Assembly: GCF_910592395.1 (NCBI RefSeq)
Contig: NC_088313.1
Span: 14,030,437 to 14,090,436 of the forward strand
Length of the DNA stretch: 60,000 nt
Direction: 5' to 3'
Origin: Lineus longissimus
Lineage: Eukaryota > Nemertea > Pilidiophora > Heteronemertea > Lineidae
The position numbers and the translations under genes are program-made. Each line of letters begins with the position of its first letter. The first letter of the stretch is position 1. Under the pieces are notes generated by a model. The model was not told the DNA's origin, ran no database searches, and worked only from the letters and a program-made list of their open reading frames with translations. Of this stretch, positions 33,711 to 45,561 are shown piece after piece.

Positions 33711-34440
33711 TGAACCGTGCTTTGAATTACTTAGCAGAATCAAGAGTGTCAACATGAACCGTGCTTTGAATTACTTAGGTAGCAGAATCAAGAGTGCCAA
33801 CATGAACCGTGCTTTGAACTTAGCAGAATCAAGAGCACCAACATGAACCATGCTTCGAACTTAGCAGAATCAAGAGCACCAACATGAACCATGCTTCGAA
33901 CTTAGCAGAATCAAGAGTGTCAACATGAACCGTGCTTTGAACTTAGCAGAATCAAGAGCACCAACATGAACCATGCTTCGAACTTAGCAGAATCAAGAGT
34001 GTCAACATGAACCGTGCTTTGAACTTAGCAAAATCAAGAGTGCCAACATGAACCGTGCTTTGAACTTAGCAGAATCAAGAGCACCAACATGAACCATGCT
34101 TCGAACTTAGCAGAATCAAGAGCACCAACATGAACCATGCTTCGAACTTAGCAGAATCAAGAGTGTCAACATGAACCGTGCTTTGAACTTAGCAGAATCA
34201 AGAGCACCAACATGAACCATGCTTCGAACTTAGCAGAATCAAGAGTGTCAACATGAACCGTGCTTTGAACTTAGCAAAATCAAGAGTGCCAACATGAACC
34301 GTGCTTTGAACTTAGCAAAATCAAGAGTGCCAATATGAGCCGTGCTTTGAACTTAGCAGAATCAAGAGCACCAACATGAACCCTGCTTCGAACTTAGCAG
34401 AATCAAGAGTGCCAACATAAACCGTGCTTTGAACATAGCA
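33711..34440. repeat. 41-bp satellite array, about 18 monomers, with higher-order structure
   Basis: Monomers read GAACCGTGCTTTGAACTTAG or GAACCATGCTTCGAACTTAG, followed by CAGAATCAAGAG and TGTC, TGCC or CACC, then AACAT. The period is 41 bp, so any frame shifts from unit to unit, and stops abound. Monomers 3-8 (from 33804) and 9-14 (from 34050) are the same ordered set of variants, a 246-bp block duplicated once. The first two monomers contain extra bases. Confidence 0.95.
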
Positions 34441-37400
34441 GAATGCAGGTCTGGAGCATCGACTTGAACAGTACTAAATTCCACGTGACTTTGGTTTGAA
34501 AATTAGCAGCGTAGAACTGACAATATCTTTCAACATAATGGTAGTATCTATAAACAGACTCCTGTTTTCAAGTAATCGACGTCTCAGCTTTGAATCAGAA
34601 GTGTACAGCGTCCTTGTACGCATCGTACGTTCTACCTTACGAGTAGAATGTCCACCGGAAGTATACGCACTTTCCTTCACTCTTGTACACCGAAGTCAGT
34701 GTGAACAGATAAGAACAATAGAACGTCTGAACCGGAATGAAAAGCTGTATAGGCGTATACGCCATGGAATCAACATTATCGACATTCAGCCCTGGATGCA
34801 CTGGAAAATAAAGGTTCATATTGATATCGTCACGAATTCTTTTACCGTTAATCCCGCACGGAGAGGGAATGCTGTGCATTCCACTGCATCTCTCATCCAC
34901 GAAACCTGAAACAAATCACTTTGTTCCCGAGGCGGGATTAGGCCAGGTTAAAAAAATGTTTTTCGTCCCCGCCTGCCCCCAATTCAGGCAGCCGGCCAAA
35001 AATATGTACTCTTTTTTTTATTTTACGTTTACTACCACTTCGGTGCGTTTTACATCAGAACCACACGTGCTCCGCTGGTGCTGACAACACTTATGTCATC
35101 AGAGTAATGGATTCATACTTTTGGAGAAGGACTGGTATCGGTCGTGTCGCAGAAGTGATCCGTTGAAATATCGCGGCTCTGACGTCTACCATCAACAACA
35201 AAAAATAAAGAAAATTGTTCCTTGCTCCGACTTTTATGATAGGTTCGGATGAGAAACGAGCTTCATTTTTATCAGGCCTTACGTGTTTATACGCTGCAGA
35301 CGTTACGTTTTTAGCCGCGAGGAGTTAACTTCCGAATGCCGTGAGAATTCGCTAGCAAATCCTACACAATAGGGCCGTTTAGACGACGCGAAAAAATCCG
35401 GATGCGTCCCGAATCCGGATTAATTTTTCGTCGTGTAAACGCAAAAAGATCCGGATCAATGTGGTTGCATCCGGACTAAAAAGGTACCATCGCCTTGGGT
35501 GGTTTTAATCCGGATTCATCCAGATTCGATCCGAATGCGGTCTTTTCGCCTGTCGTCTAAACGGCCCTAATAGTGATACCAGCCCTTCTTTATTGCATGC
35601 ACAATATAGCATTTCACACGAAAGATTCAGCTATTTATCCCTTGCTTTTATTGGTTGAATTACTCTCTCAGGAAGATCCGTCGTTTTACGATATACACGA
35701 AACACTATTGATTTCACATAAGTTTATTGCGGAGGGTATGCGAGGCGGCGTTTGCATGGACCACATGTGGCTCTAACACCGCGCAAATAAGTTTCATAGA
35801 CTATTGCGCCTCTCGTTCATCTATATATTGATACTAGAACTGGTTTAAATCTTAAAGCACAAGGACAAACATTTGATACACTCGACATTTTTAATATGAG
35901 AAACTCCTAAACAGCTGTTTCATTAGCCATATTAGCACACTATACTTCTGAAAGTTTTTGACGATTTTTATGGGCACCAGACTCACAGTCTGGAGACCAT
36001 ATTGACATGTTCTGGTAGTTTCTTTCTGTTCCAATTCCACAAACATTATTGCGAGTGTTCTCCAAAACAGCTAAATAAACCAAAAATCTATCACCCCTAT
36101 ACCACCAAACATAATCCCATCTATTGTACGTCGCAAAAGACTTTTCAAAATTCAGATCATTTCGATGACTTTGAAGCGGTTTTATGCTCCGATTTTCTGA
36201 TTTGTTTGAAAATCTCCTAAGTGATTCAATCAATCACTACTACAATTAAGGCCACGCCCGTTTTGGTGACATCACGTAACACGAGTTCGATTCGATGACA
36301 TCACTTAAACCCGATTTCAATCCGAGTGTTAGCATTCTCATATAAAACAGTTAACTCGGCTTACTCGGTTCACGCATGCGCATTTGAAGCCACGGGCAGA
36401 CCATTGATAGATTGGTTCCTGATCGACTCACTAGGGCGTATGAGACGCCCTGTAGTCCTAGTAGTCCTTATATCAATGTGTTTGGTCGCCTGACGCTTGT
36501 TACGAGTAGTGTTTTGGGGTTTCTAACGTTAGTGCATTTCTATAGTATAGGCCTAGTACATGCCCACCATGTCGATTGACGTCGGACCTCTAGGCTCTGG
36601 CCGCTGGCTTCATTGGGTACGGGGTGAGTTTTGATCAATCATGATGTCTGTCAGCCGTAGGCTAATACCGGAAGATGTTGGCTAGAACACTGACCATCCG
36701 CGAAGTAACTATAAAAATGAAAAAAGTGAAGGAATTTTTTTTGCCTGGGTGAGAAACCTTCGTAAAAATTACTTATATAATTCGATTGTCGGATGATCTA
36801 TTTCCGGACATATTAATTTCTCTTTTCTCGTCATAACCCCTCCCTCTCTACGCATATGGATCATCAGGCACCACTGCTTCCTCCACAAACCTGGGGCCCA
36901 TCAAATTTGCTGGTAAGCAAATTTCTCAGTCTAGTTAAATTTTGTTCATTCTCCTAGGTATAAGAAAGACACGATTTTTGTAAATCTTCGTCCACAAAGG
37001 GTCAATGAATTCCTAGCAGGCGAATTTCTGTCCAGCTCCCCGAAGCCAGCGGAATTCCACGACGTCATTTCGATTTCACCTCGTCAACAGGGTGACTGAG
37101 GGCCGTGAGAAGGAAGCCTTGTTTTGCCGAGATTTGGCAGAGGGGCTGAAGCCTTGCAAATTACGCATTTTCTTTCCCATTTTTTATATTTTTCGAAGGC
37201 CCGTAAGGAATGTACGCAATGTATTTGTTATGTGTTCGAACAGTAAAACGCAACGTCTTCCGCCACCGAGGTTGATTGGACCTCTCCCAATTCGCCGAGC
37301 AAGAAAGAAAAATCCACATCTACTGCAAGACGTCACAGTGTAGATCCACGGCTCCATGCAGCGCTTTACCAGTACATTCGTTCCACATGGAAAGGATCGA

Positions 37401-38369
37401 CGCATGAAGGGCTAATAACTCGGGTCAAATAGGAGTCAACATCGGAATAGCGTGATAATTCAGTCAGATTTAATTTTTTTCCCTTTTTTGTGCAATTTGT
37501 TCATGGAAGCTACATGTACTTACATGTATGTAGAATAGAAGGTGACAGGGCAGCCGACAGCTGGGTAATATTGCCCTTGATAATACCAATGGTCCTTTAA
37601 CATTTAAGCTGCATAAACACCTCATCTTGGTGTTCTATCAGCAGTAAATTTGATAAAAACAGTGTTAGTCTGATTTAAAAAACATTTTAAATTTGTTTAG
37701 GATGTTCTCTCAAGTGAAAATGACCGATGTGATGTTTTAAAACCTTTATTCTCGCCTATGGTGTAGCGATATACCAAACAGGTCCTTCAAAGAATAAAAT
37801 TTTTATTTCGATCGAAATTATGGAATCCCGCCACTTCACATGTAATGCATGAAAACAACATACTAAAGTATTTGTGAGTTTTTATGCACCAATATGTGCT
37901 TTGAAGTGCCCTTCCAATAGCTTGCAACACCAAAGCATCTGTACAGCTGTCACATGGTGACACTGATGAGTAGAATGATGTGTGAACTCCCCAAGAGTTT
38001 TCTAACCACGAAGGCTGTCCAATGCGATGCTTTAAGGGCCGACTGGCGCGGCAATGCAATTTTCCAATTCAATATCGATGTAAAATGCAGATTAGGTGAA
38101 TCCCTGGTGTCTATAATCCTGTTAATATAATGTCTATTAGTACGTGCGTCAGAATTTTATAGAGGCACGCTCAGTGTTGTATCGATTAGGATTTTCAAAC
38201 GGACAAAAATACAGTATGAGTCATCGGGCAAAGAAGAAAGCCTTGTATCACGTTATGTTCAGATCGATTTCTGATAAAGTGAATACCTATATTTACATCA
38301 CTAGTATGAAGACCTTCTGATGCGTAAACCAGACTCCATGTAGCATAAGCATGATAACATGGCAAGGGC
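34441..38369. other. Intergenic, one MITE, no gene recognised
   Basis: Open frames at 34496-34909 (plus) and 35940-36233 (minus) have no recognisable similarity, signal or splice support. Apart from the MITE at 35372-35567, nothing structured was seen. Confidence 0.35.
35372..35567. mobile_element. Short MITE (~196 bp) rich in ATCCGGAT palindromes
   Basis: The ends are GGGCCGTTTAGACGAC and its reverse complement. The flanks are CACAATA and TAATAGT, so the duplication may be TA or AAT depending on where the end is drawn. Five or so ATCCGGAT-like palindromes are spread inside, plus AT-rich spacers. No ORF. GGGCCGTTTA-type ends occur in several invertebrate MITE families. Confidence 0.75.
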
Positions 38370-38865
38370 TTCAGTTAGCCCGGGGTCACCCCCAGATTGC
38401 CCAGAATCTTGTAATGCATTCCAGTTTGCCGAGCTTGCCTGTCCTGGGAAATGAAAATGTATACAATAAATTACAAAAATGGTCTTTCAATGAAATATTG
38501 TTGTGTTCGTTCTTCAAGCATGATTTGCATCAAGTCTAGAGAAAAATGCACCGTTGGATTGTCCTATGGAAAGCGAACAAATTGGAAAAAATGCATGGAT
38601 GTATTTCGTGCACCACAGAGGAAGCCGCTGGTTAATTTACCTCGAAATCTAGTGCATATGATGTCATGTAATTGTCCATGTTACCGGATAAACACAGTTT
38701 ATTTTAGAATTGTTACCAACGAGCGCACATTTTGGATGTTTTTCTTGTAAGGCATCATTCTCCCAGGCCTCGAGAAGCACTATTCAGGGCAGTCTGCTCG
38801 GTAAGTTGGAAAGCGGGTCTGAAAAGATTCTCGGCAATCTGTGGAATTCATTCTCCAGGGTGTCA
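38370..38865. mobile_element. Inverted-repeat element, copy 2 (first copy 20760-21250)
   Basis: Aligns in the opposite orientation with 20760-21250, sharing TTCTTCAAGCATGATTTGCA, TTTACCTCGAAATCTAGTGC (one mismatch) and terminal CCAGTTTGCCGAG and CTCGGCAATCTGTGGAATTC pieces. Its right end directly abuts the hAT-like element at 38869. Confidence 0.65.
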
Positions 38866-38868
38866 GTT

Positions 38869-39310
38869 CAGGGCCGTATTTAGAGGGGGGGCAGGGGGGG
38901 CAGCTGCCCCCCCTGTGCAATAAATGTTGAAAAAAAAAATTTCAGACAGTAATAAAAAGACAAACTAATCTTAGCCATAGCTTTACCAGCATGATAGCAG
39001 CATATGGATAGCAGATGTTATCAACTCAGGTGCAACCCTTATAATCTGCAAATTAACATTTTCTGTCCAAATGTGGTATTTTCGTAAAATACTTCATAAA
39101 AGTGGTCCTTTTTTAGAGTAAAAATACTATTGATTCACACTTCCAAATGCCAGGAAAATGCCATTTCAGACCTTTTATTTTCAAATTTTTCTGGGGGAGG
39201 GCCCCCAGACCCCCCCCCCCCCCGTTCGCATGCGCCTGCGGCGCATGCAGATCGCCTACGGCGATCTATCCCACTGCCCCCCCTGGACAAAAAAGTTAAA
39301 TACGGCCCTG
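38869..39310. mobile_element. hAT-like non-autonomous element (442 bp)
   Basis: It begins CAGGGCCGTATTTA and ends TAAATACGGCCCTG, followed inside by G-rich and C-rich stretches. CAGGG-type ends are typical of hAT. The only adjacent direct repeat is CAGTT (38864-38868 and 39311-39315), shorter than the usual 8 bp. Near the right end three hairpins follow one another: 39191-39208, 39228-39248 and 39249-39267. No transposase. Confidence 0.75.
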
Positions 39311-39315
39311 CAGTT

Positions 39316-40002
39316 ATATCGAGCAAAACGCCGCTGGTACTAACCGCGATACCGCTCACTGGTTCGACCTTATGTTTGAATTTTCCTTCGAGAGATAACG
39401 CCATGCACTTAGAATTACAATATGAATTGTAACGATTCCATAACACATTTAAGTTACAACTTTCACAGCCAGTGCACATCTAAGTTACCACTAGTTATCA
39501 TGCACGGAACTGATTCTGTTCAAGTCAAAACGGCCCTCAAGTATTCCCAAAAAATATGTACGAATTCAAAATGGCTGCCGATGCATGCGGATTTGATAAC
39601 GGCCGTAATTGTTCAAGCCAGTTTTTTTTTTTAATGTTTCCGTAGCAATTATCCAAACTTCAACGAGCAATTATCATAACTTCAACGAGCGTTTACGCAA
39701 GATACCCAATTCATGTTGTCGGCTTGTGAATTTAATGACATTTTTTTGGGCTACCTGATATACCTTGCGCTATGTAGCCGCGGCCTGATCTGCACAAAAC
39801 GCAATAAATTTTCCAATCGTTTAGCCGATACCGATATTACCATCTTTATCATGTTTATCATTTGATTAACGCCGTGATCATTTAGACGTAAAACATCGCA
39901 CACATCTCGTTGATCAGCATTATTGACTTTATTGAAAACAATTTCAGAGAAAGGTTGTTCAATTCGCACATCCGGCCAAGATTTCATGATTGATCAACCA
40001 TG
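39316..40002. other. Intergenic, nothing recognised
   Basis: Only short unsupported open frames. A small repeat of CAATTATC..AACTTCAACGAGC occurs near 39650-39690. Confidence 0.35.
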
Positions 40003-40340
40003 GGGGAGATTAGCGACATAGTGGTTAGAGCGCCGGGCTCATAATCAGGAGGTCTTGAGTTCGATTCTCAGAAGGATCACCGGTGATTCCCCTTTGTGTC
40101 CTTGAGCAAGGAACTTAACCCTACTTGTTTCTCCACCCAGGAGTAAATGGGTACCTAGCTGGCAGATATGGCAAACTATGGACGTTAGTCCTGAGCGCTG
40201 TATAGCTGCAGCTCGGACCTGTAATACTCCCAGAGAGTAGAGCTTCAATCGTGAATGTACAGGCCAATAACTTGAGGTAATAATGTGAAGCGCTTAGTGA
40301 GCGACTCAAACCAGTTAGATTTAGCGCTATAGAAGTCCCC
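40003..40340 (+). mobile_element. tRNA-derived SINE with V-SINE-like central domain
   Basis: The head resembles a tRNA gene: a polymerase III A box within TAGTGGTTAGAGCG (about 40019-40032) and a B box GTTCGATTCTC (about 40059-40069). The middle has CCTTGAGCAAGGAACTTAAC (about 40100-40119), which closely resembles the conserved core of V-SINEs known from fish and several invertebrates. The tail ends TTTAGCGCTATAGAAGTCCC, like LINE-derived SINE tails. No cloverleaf acceptor stem closes, so it is not a functional tRNA gene. Confidence 0.8.
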
Positions 40341-42688
40341 ATAGACTATGCCTTGTGTGCATGAAAGGCTGGCAAAGATCACTCAGAGGCATCAAGTCAA
40401 CAAAAAGTTTGATCGTCAAACGCGCTCCTAAAGCGTCAACTTGAAAGAGCTGCATTATCGGCCATTCCGAACTCATAGCGTTTTAATCATTCAAGCAACA
40501 GCCCTCCCCACCTGCTAATTCACTATGAATTATATTGCAGAGGCAAAGGGCATTGTAGACAATTTGCCGATAGCGGAGGTTAATACTTGAGATGAATAGA
40601 ACATTCTTATCGAACAAATATACATATAATCTTTGAAAATTGTTCCTTGTTCATAGTATGTTTGAAAATCTTTAAGGGTTCGACTTTGGCCCTCGCTCAA
40701 CTTAATTCAAAGCCCTGCAAGGAGAAGGAAATATTTTTAAATATCATGACAATAAAGCTTTATTTCTATAAACATACTAGTGTTTTATTTAGCTTGAAGA
40801 TTACGGCAAAATGTCTACAGTGCACTTTGTAGTGTTGCAATATATTGGCAGTGCATTACTGTGCGTCGTACATTTGGAGATGGCTGTTGGGTTGTTACAT
40901 GAGTGACGGAGGAGTCATAAAAGTTCAGAATTGCAGATAATGACTAAAATCACATTTAAGTCCTTTTGAGAAATGATTGACAACATTACAAAAATGAAAA
41001 TAACTGCACTAACTTTATACGTTTTTTCGCCATGGTATTTTACGCGATTGTGGTAACTGCATTTATATACAGTGCATCATTGCTATACAACTACTGACGC
41101 CGAATAAGTTTTGAAGTAGTAAAAAAAACATGAAACACATTTTCTCAAACATCTGACTTACTAGCATCTTTCCATTTGATTCTAGTTTTATCCATCACGA
41201 AAAACATATCCGAACGTACATACATACAAACAATAGGGCCTGTTTCACTCTAATCCGATTCATGAGTGATGTACCTTACTTTCTTCAAACACATTCACCG
41301 TAACGCATTCCAATGCAACTGCACCGTTATTTTTTACTGTATATATGCCTTGAGATTTCGTTTAAATCACCGGGATTCTCAACCGCTTAAGTAACACACG
41401 ATTTGTTTCACTCTCAACACTAATAATTATAAACGCACCTTGATTTCAGCTAGGGAGGACATTGTTTCCTTCGTCACAAATGATATCCATTGATCCCTCA
41501 AATGCCTGCCCTGTGAAACCATACATCAGTGTATGTGCTGTATCACTTGCTGCTAGTCTTAATGGAGCTTTAATCCCTGACCGCTTCTTAACGCTCACAT
41601 AATAAAACACAATATGCTTTTAGTTATCCCAAGCCAATATGTGAATGCAGTAATCTGTTAAACCGAGATACTCTAAACCTAGATCGTATATGCGCCGAGT
41701 GCCTTGCTCCTCCTCCAAAGTCTTCAACTGTCTGCAACATGCGATACAAACTCACCAATATCCGTTATTTCGAATCCAAATGTCACGTTGGTAATCCGCC
41801 GCGGAAACTCACCACCAGAGTCGAGATGACGCAATGTAATTGGATCTCGAGTGCGTTGAGAGCCGCCCTCCTCCAAAGTCTTGACTAGTCCCCAATATTA
41901 TCCATGTAAACACGCCAACAATCGTAATATTGGATTCGACTATCCTGGCAGTGATCCTATACCGCGGAAAGTCACCACCAGCTTCTATTACCCATTCTCG
42001 GATAGTACCCCCGGTAGAGGCGCTGTGATGCTGTTCTTCTTAATAGTTTTGACCAGTCCGCAATATTCACGGAAATGTCAAAGCAGTAATCCTTTAAGAC
42101 CGCGGCAATCCAGCAGCTCTGGCGATGACTGCAACACGACTGATCAGTAAGCAATGGTTATTACCTCCTCTCAGCCTACAATTACATTACCCTGCGATAT
42201 GTCCTCGCGGGGGTTGTTTGGATGGGGTCGGGATTCACGGTGTCACTAACGAGTATCATTCGCTCGCGCGTTGACATTGCGGAAACCACCATCATAATAG
42301 ATTTTAACCCTTTCAATGACAGAGGCTTTGTGGTTGACTTTTGTTGTTGGTGTTTCCAGAATACTCGAAATAACCTGATGCATCCCTGCTCCCATCAAAC
42401 GGTCTTAAAGGATTTACTCTACGCAGTTTTGTGTTAAATCAGCCTTCTGGTCCACGTTTAAGTACAAGTACTTCCTTGGCAGGGAAAATGGGTAGTTGGT
42501 AAAACCTGGACGCAGATTTTGGAGGCTGGACGCTTAGTTTTGCATCATTGGATTACATCACTTGCATTCAATAAAATATGAACCGCAGTGGGCCTTATCG
42601 TACTGACGGAACGGACTGGACTGTAACGGTTTTGGACTTTTGGTCCAATAAAAATCTATTAGCTATGAGAAAGAACGTTCGATGTTTA
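40341..42688. other. Intergenic; weak degenerate repeat, no gene
   Basis: About 41700-42130 contains three loosely similar blocks with CTCCAAAGTCTT, CAATATT and CCGCGGAAAGTCACCACCAG-type words, apparently a decayed tandem repeat of about 150-170 bp. Nothing else was identified. Confidence 0.35.
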
Positions 42689-42943
42689 CTATGGCACGTC
42701 AAAGTGGAATAAACCCAATACATTAAATTATACATGAACATGCAACACCTTGAAATAAGTCAAAACTAAACTCGTCAGTCAAGCTGTTGTCAAAAAAATG
42801 TTCTCAAAATCATCAAATACACGATTCATCTCTATTTTGCTCATAATTTGTAACTTATCGGATCGTAGGTATCCAATAGCCGTTATGTTGAACATTGTCA
42901 ATATTTTCAAGTGTTGGATTTATTCCACTTAGGCGTACCATAG
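42689..42943. mobile_element. PIF/Harbinger-like MITE (255 bp), TTA target duplication
   Basis: The ends are CTATGGCACGTCAAAGTGGA and a near-perfect inverted copy (about 31 bp, four mismatches). They are flanked by TTA at 42686-42688 and 42944-42946. A 3-bp TWA duplication is characteristic of PIF/Harbinger elements. No ORF. Confidence 0.7.
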
Positions 42944-43216
42944 TTACTGGGGGGAACAGGGTTCAAGATTGCTGCTCGTGCAATTAGCCAAAACATTATC
43001 TTTTACCGACTGTCATGTTCTTCCACCTCTAAGCAATTTTCCTCATGTAATGTCATCAATGTTATAATGATTGTCATTTACTCCATATTCACAAGAGACT
43101 GCCGTAACTAAAATGGCTGTTAGCATATTCCTTCGTGTTTTTTTTTAGATTGATCTTACCAAAGGTACTTGACTGACCTCTTGTACAAAGGGTAATGTTA
43201 CACAGCCCTTGGCAGC

Positions 43217-44012
43217 CGGTGTCATATATAGTTGTGCTTCCACCTAGTAAATCCCCGCGTTTTTTGCGCTTCCACCTTTGAATTGCCGTGCTTAAATAGA
43301 CCCGTGTGTGAAAACCCCGTGTCTATTAGCCCCATCGAGCTCGATGGCGCTAATTTAAACACGGGTATAGTCGTAGTTCCACCTATCATAAAACCCCGTG
43401 TTTTTTCAAGACCCGTGTCTTCGCCGTGTGTCAAAAAACCCGGGACGCACTTACACCTATCAGTGGTGTTAGATAATGGTTAATAGCCCCAGCGACAGGT
43501 GCGCTGTAGGTAGGGAGCTCTCCTGTGTTTCTTTCCCGTTGGAGGGGAATTTCGCGTGCGCAATACCGAGGCAACTACACCGCGCCATCTGTCGCCGGGT
43601 CTTAGAACTTGCAATTGCCGGGGCTATTCAGATTCCACCTATCAAAAAACCCGTGTTAAACACGGGTAAATTAGCCCCCGATTAGCCCCATCGAGCTCGA
43701 TGGGGGTCTATTTAGACACGGCAATTCATAGGTGTAAGCGCAAAAGACACGGGGATTTGATAGGTGGAAGTACGACTATTGACGCGGGGTTTTCTAATAG
43801 GTGGAAGTGCAAGAAACACGGCAATTTGTAGTTCCTTTACACGGCGACAGATGGCGCGGTCGATTTCTGTAATTGCTGTCCCTACGGCGCATGCGTGATA
43901 GACACTTTCTAACCTCCAACATTTACAAAACACAGGAGAGGTACTAACTGCAGCGGCAGTTATCGCCGGATCGACTAACAATATATCATGCTGATTTTAT
44001 AGGTGGAAGCGC
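43217..44012. mobile_element. Composite inverted-repeat element built from CTTCCACCTAT / AACCCGTGT modules
   Basis: The outer ends read GTGCTTCCACCTA and TAGGTGGAAGCGC. Modules like TTCCACCTATCAAAAAACCC, GAATTGCCGTG, CCATCGAGCTCGATGG and GCGCCATCTGTCGCC each occur in both orientations. The order is A, B, then A inverted, B inverted, not a simple palindrome. No ORF or clear target duplication. It may be one transposon with many subterminal repeats or two overlapping insertions. Confidence 0.6.
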
Positions 44013-44483
44013 TCGTGGCCGTGAAAGAGCATGCTGAGGTCTACCATAAGGATAATCCAGTGTTGTGCAACATCACTACCTTTTGGTAATTGTGATCTGC
44101 TCACATTCCTGATTTCAACTATGGCCAGAACGATACAAACCTCTTCATCAGTCCAGAATTCGACAAGAGAAACCATGAGATAAATTATCCATTTATGAAC
44201 TGACGATTTATTTCTGATTGTATTTACGAGATCTTCCTTTAAGTGATTACTCGAAAGTTACAGCGTAATCTGCGAAAATAGTTTATTTCTCCAAAAGACT
44301 CTTTGACTATTCGTATAAATGACCTTGGTTGAACTCTATTATGCCCCTCCGATCAGTGAATACACTTCTTACAACTTGCACAAAAGGATCAATACCCATT
44401 TGCTCAGATCTCAGCAGTATAATTAGCCTCAAGCATCTTCCAATACGATATTTGATGCCCTAATTTTAGTAATTAATCACGGT

Positions 44484-45210
44484 AACTGGCGGAGTCTACG
44501 GCCTTGTGGTTAACACTGCTGGCTCGCATTAGACTCCGATGCAGTCCATTTCTCATCCTGATCGTCTTTCCTCGATTGACTGCTGCAAATAGCGTAGATG
44601 CTTCCAGCTGGATGATACGCAAATGGGCGTTATGAGAATACATGTACCAAACTCTCACAGGGTTTTTCTGTCACCGAAACACAACTCTTGAAAAGGCCAA
44701 GGTCAACAGGTCATGACTTGCCGGGCGACAGGACGAGGCCGGCCCACTGCGTCCGGCGTGTTCTTCGCAGAGTGTTCGCTTCCGGGGAGAACCCAGAACA
44801 GTATTCCTGGATGAACTGGCTCAAGGAACTAACATTCCTGCCTATACACGAGTTCAAGGGTTTGTCGGATCAGACTAAAACCTGTGGTCCCCTATACAAG
44901 CAGTAAATTAGAGGCAGGGCAGTGTATTCATCTGGCAATACATGCAGATCTGCTATTAGCAGCACTATATATTTAACCGGTCAGACATTCTATTTAAACA
45001 ACCCAATCAGACATTCTATTGATACACCAAGCAGTGCTTACATACTCAAGCAGCGCCCACTCTGTAGGCCAGGTGAATACTGCCACTTATTGACTGCTGC
45101 TTGTACCTAATGTCTATCCCAGGGAAAGTAAAAGATCCCACAAAGATGGACAGTAGCTTTACGACGCCGCTAATGATGATGATGATGACGATGGATAACT
45201 TCTTCTCGTG
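44484..45210 (+). repeat. SINE/LINE-tail remnants with (GAT)n tail
   Basis: CGGCCTTGTGGTTAACACTG near 44500 looks like a tRNA A-box region. GGAGAACCCAGAACAGTATT near 44787 resembles GAGAACCCAGGATTGTATAT in the element at 56836. The right end has GTAAAAGATCCCACAAAGAT, then a GAT-rich microsatellite near 45173-45195, as at retrotransposon 3' ends. The internal limits are unclear and more than one insertion may be present. Confidence 0.45.
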
Positions 45211-45561
45211 TAATGAGACTCGTTCTAAACGCATCTTGAAACCCCGCATCTAAAAGAAGGCACATGTCATTGGAATTAAAACACCTTTTCGATTGTTTTA
45301 GGCATGGCCTCATCTCCACCATTCATTCCGTTCCATTCTGATTTTTCGATGAGGCCGATTTAATTGGCGGTCAATGGTTACCAATCAAACTTTAGGATCA
45401 TTATTAAAGCATCAATCATTGTTTTAAGTTCTATGGCCAGGCAAGGCAAAATAGAGGTTTTCATTGATCTGACAAAAATGGAGCACTAACTTTCGTGATG
45501 TGTGATACACACCCCTCAGATTATTAAAACAGTCGTGAGTGGTAGTACATGTATGTAAATA
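45211..45561. other. Intergenic, nothing recognised
   Basis: No exon, repeat or RNA gene could be supported in this interval. Confidence 0.3.

Noticed and set aside
33711-34440. Possible CRISPR-like array of 41-bp units
   Set aside because: Units are contiguous with no spacers; it is a satellite.
34496-34909. 137-codon plus-strand open frame after the 41-bp satellite
   Set aside because: No recognisable family, no splice support, and an overlapping open frame on the other strand; it looks like chance.
39135-39479. 114-codon minus-strand open frame
   Set aside because: It runs through the hairpin-rich end of the hAT-like element and its flank, so it is not a gene.
40003-40075. Possible tRNA gene
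   Set aside because: A and B boxes are present, but no closed acceptor stem or standard cloverleaf could be drawn, and SINE sequence continues downstream.
43217-44012. Simple large palindrome
   Set aside because: The order of the modules is A, B, A inverted, B inverted, so the arms cannot fold as one continuous stem.
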